A stretch of 64,000 nt of DNA, from positions 27,125,075 to 27,189,074 of the forward strand of contig NC_135175.1 in assembly GCF_041146795.1 (NCBI RefSeq), given 5' to 3'. Position 1 is the first letter of the stretch; every line of letters starts with the position of its first letter. The notes under the pieces were generated by a model. The model saw only the letters and a list, made by a program, of their open reading frames with translations, had not been told where the DNA came from and made no database searches. This DNA comes from Maylandia zebra. Lineage: Eukaryota > Chordata > Actinopteri > Cichliformes > Cichlidae. This document shows positions 49,500-64,000 of the stretch, piece by piece. Made by a program: the position numbers and the translations under genes.

Positions 49500-50300
49500 C
49501 GTGTCACTCGCAGACAGCACAACAACAACACCTGCAAGCAGTAAACAAACTCACGACAACTGCAAAAACAAAACGTTAAAAGCGTTTGTTTATAGCATTT
49601 ATGCTAGCTCGGAGCAGCAGTTTGGTTTGTTTTCGTCTGCAAACGAGCAGACTTTTGCGACGCTAATGCGACCAGCTATACTTGAAAGTTAACTGTCTAC
49701 AATATGTTACGACCACCAGTAGGAGGAGGCTGAGCCAGTTGGATATCTAGGACACAACGTTTAACGTGTGGCACAGCTTTAGCGACACTGTCGTTCCCGC
49801 TAAACGGTATCTACGCTGACACACTTTCGAGGAAAAAAACCGCTTAAAACCGTCGTTACTTACCGTTAAAATCACGGGCCTATCTGTTTGTCAGAAGGCG
49901 ACTTGTCATTAGCCCTTGACCAGACGCCATGAACAGCACACACTGTGGGAATTGTAGTCTTATTGTTGTATATCGACGGCGCCTACAAACTCCACAATCC
50001 TCTGCGTCCACATGAAGCAAACAAACAAAACAAACTGTGAAAATATGGTTTGGATATAAAAACAACATATTAAAGTCAAACGAGTGAGAAAGCTGATGAG
50101 AAGTGAAATATATAATGTTATTTCGCTCTTATGGCTGAAAACACAAACTCATGTCGCGACAGTTCGACACGCAAAACTACATATCCCAACATGCTCTAGA
50201 CAGATCCATGTTTTTTCTTTCCCCCTCCCTCTTCGTTGGAAAACTGATAGGTCGATAGCAGAAAAAAGCTAGAGCTCTCACTTTGTCCTTAGATCCTTTA
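49500..50300 (-). promoter_or_regulatory. acbd5: acbd5 promoter and 5' UTR region with three ZNF143/Staf-like motifs
   Basis: The exon carrying the start codon extends to 49531 (acceptor CTGCTTGCAG). A donor AACG|GTAAGTAAC puts the end of an upstream 5' UTR exon at 49864. Three matches to the Staf/ZNF143 pattern ACTACAnnTCCCA follow: 49944-49958 (minus, ACTACAATTCCCACA), 49983-50006 (plus, CTACAAACTCCACAATCC, weaker) and 50176-50194 (plus, ACTACATATCCCAACATGC). The motif is typical of TATA-less housekeeping promoters. The TSS is not determined. Confidence 0.6.

Positions 50301-64000
<13,700 letters not shown>

Overview
The window is nuclear DNA from a ray-finned fish, most likely a percomorph teleost; I cannot name the species. 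This rests on spliced vertebrate genes with GT-AG and a few GC-AG introns, AT-rich intergenic DNA, and teleost-type repeats (hAT and Tc1 relics, L2/CR1-like tails, a GCGCCACCTAGTGG-rich dispersed repeat). No bacterial, viral or organellar gene was seen.

Layout. 1-3367 (+) is the 3' part of a large animal polyketide synthase (PKS) gene. 5526-13251 (-) is a second, complete six-exon PKS gene convergent with the first (2079 residues, KS-AT-DH-psiKR/ER-KR-ACP, no thioesterase). 14814-23822 (-) is yme1l1, the mitochondrial i-AAA protease, 17 coding exons, 689 residues. 24539-29952 (+) is mastl (Greatwall kinase), 12 coding exons, 846 residues, head-to-head with yme1l1. 32350-49499 (-) is acbd5, a tail-anchored peroxisomal acyl-CoA-binding protein, 13 coding exons, 522 residues. 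51991-63581 (+) holds the first two coding exons of abi1 (Abl interactor 1), which runs off the right edge. Every completed exon chain closes in frame with no internal stop.

Neighbourhood. From memory, yme1l1, mastl, acbd5 and abi1 lie together on human 10p12, so this is a conserved vertebrate block with a PKS pair beside it in this fish. The four housekeeping genes act in mitochondrial proteolysis, mitotic entry, peroxisome-ER contact and lipid handling, and actin regulation; there is no sign that they form one pathway. The two PKS genes are paralogues and could make related polyketides. Both have a decayed enoylreductase nucleotide site, so a poorly reduced (polyene-like) product is expected.

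Most unusual structure. Intron 10 of acbd5 (12.2 kb) holds a 9.7-kb direct tandem array of five copies of a roughly 1.88-kb unit. Each unit carries several sites matching the CTCF core consensus, all on the minus strand: 14 exact GCGCCACCTAGTGG sites, one single-mismatch version, and five related sites. The copies fall into two subtypes in the order A-B-B-B-A. Other points are three GC-AG introns, a 33-nt acbd5 microexon, three ZNF143/Staf-like motifs upstream of acbd5, and a hAT element with a second inverted-repeat element nested inside it in yme1l1.
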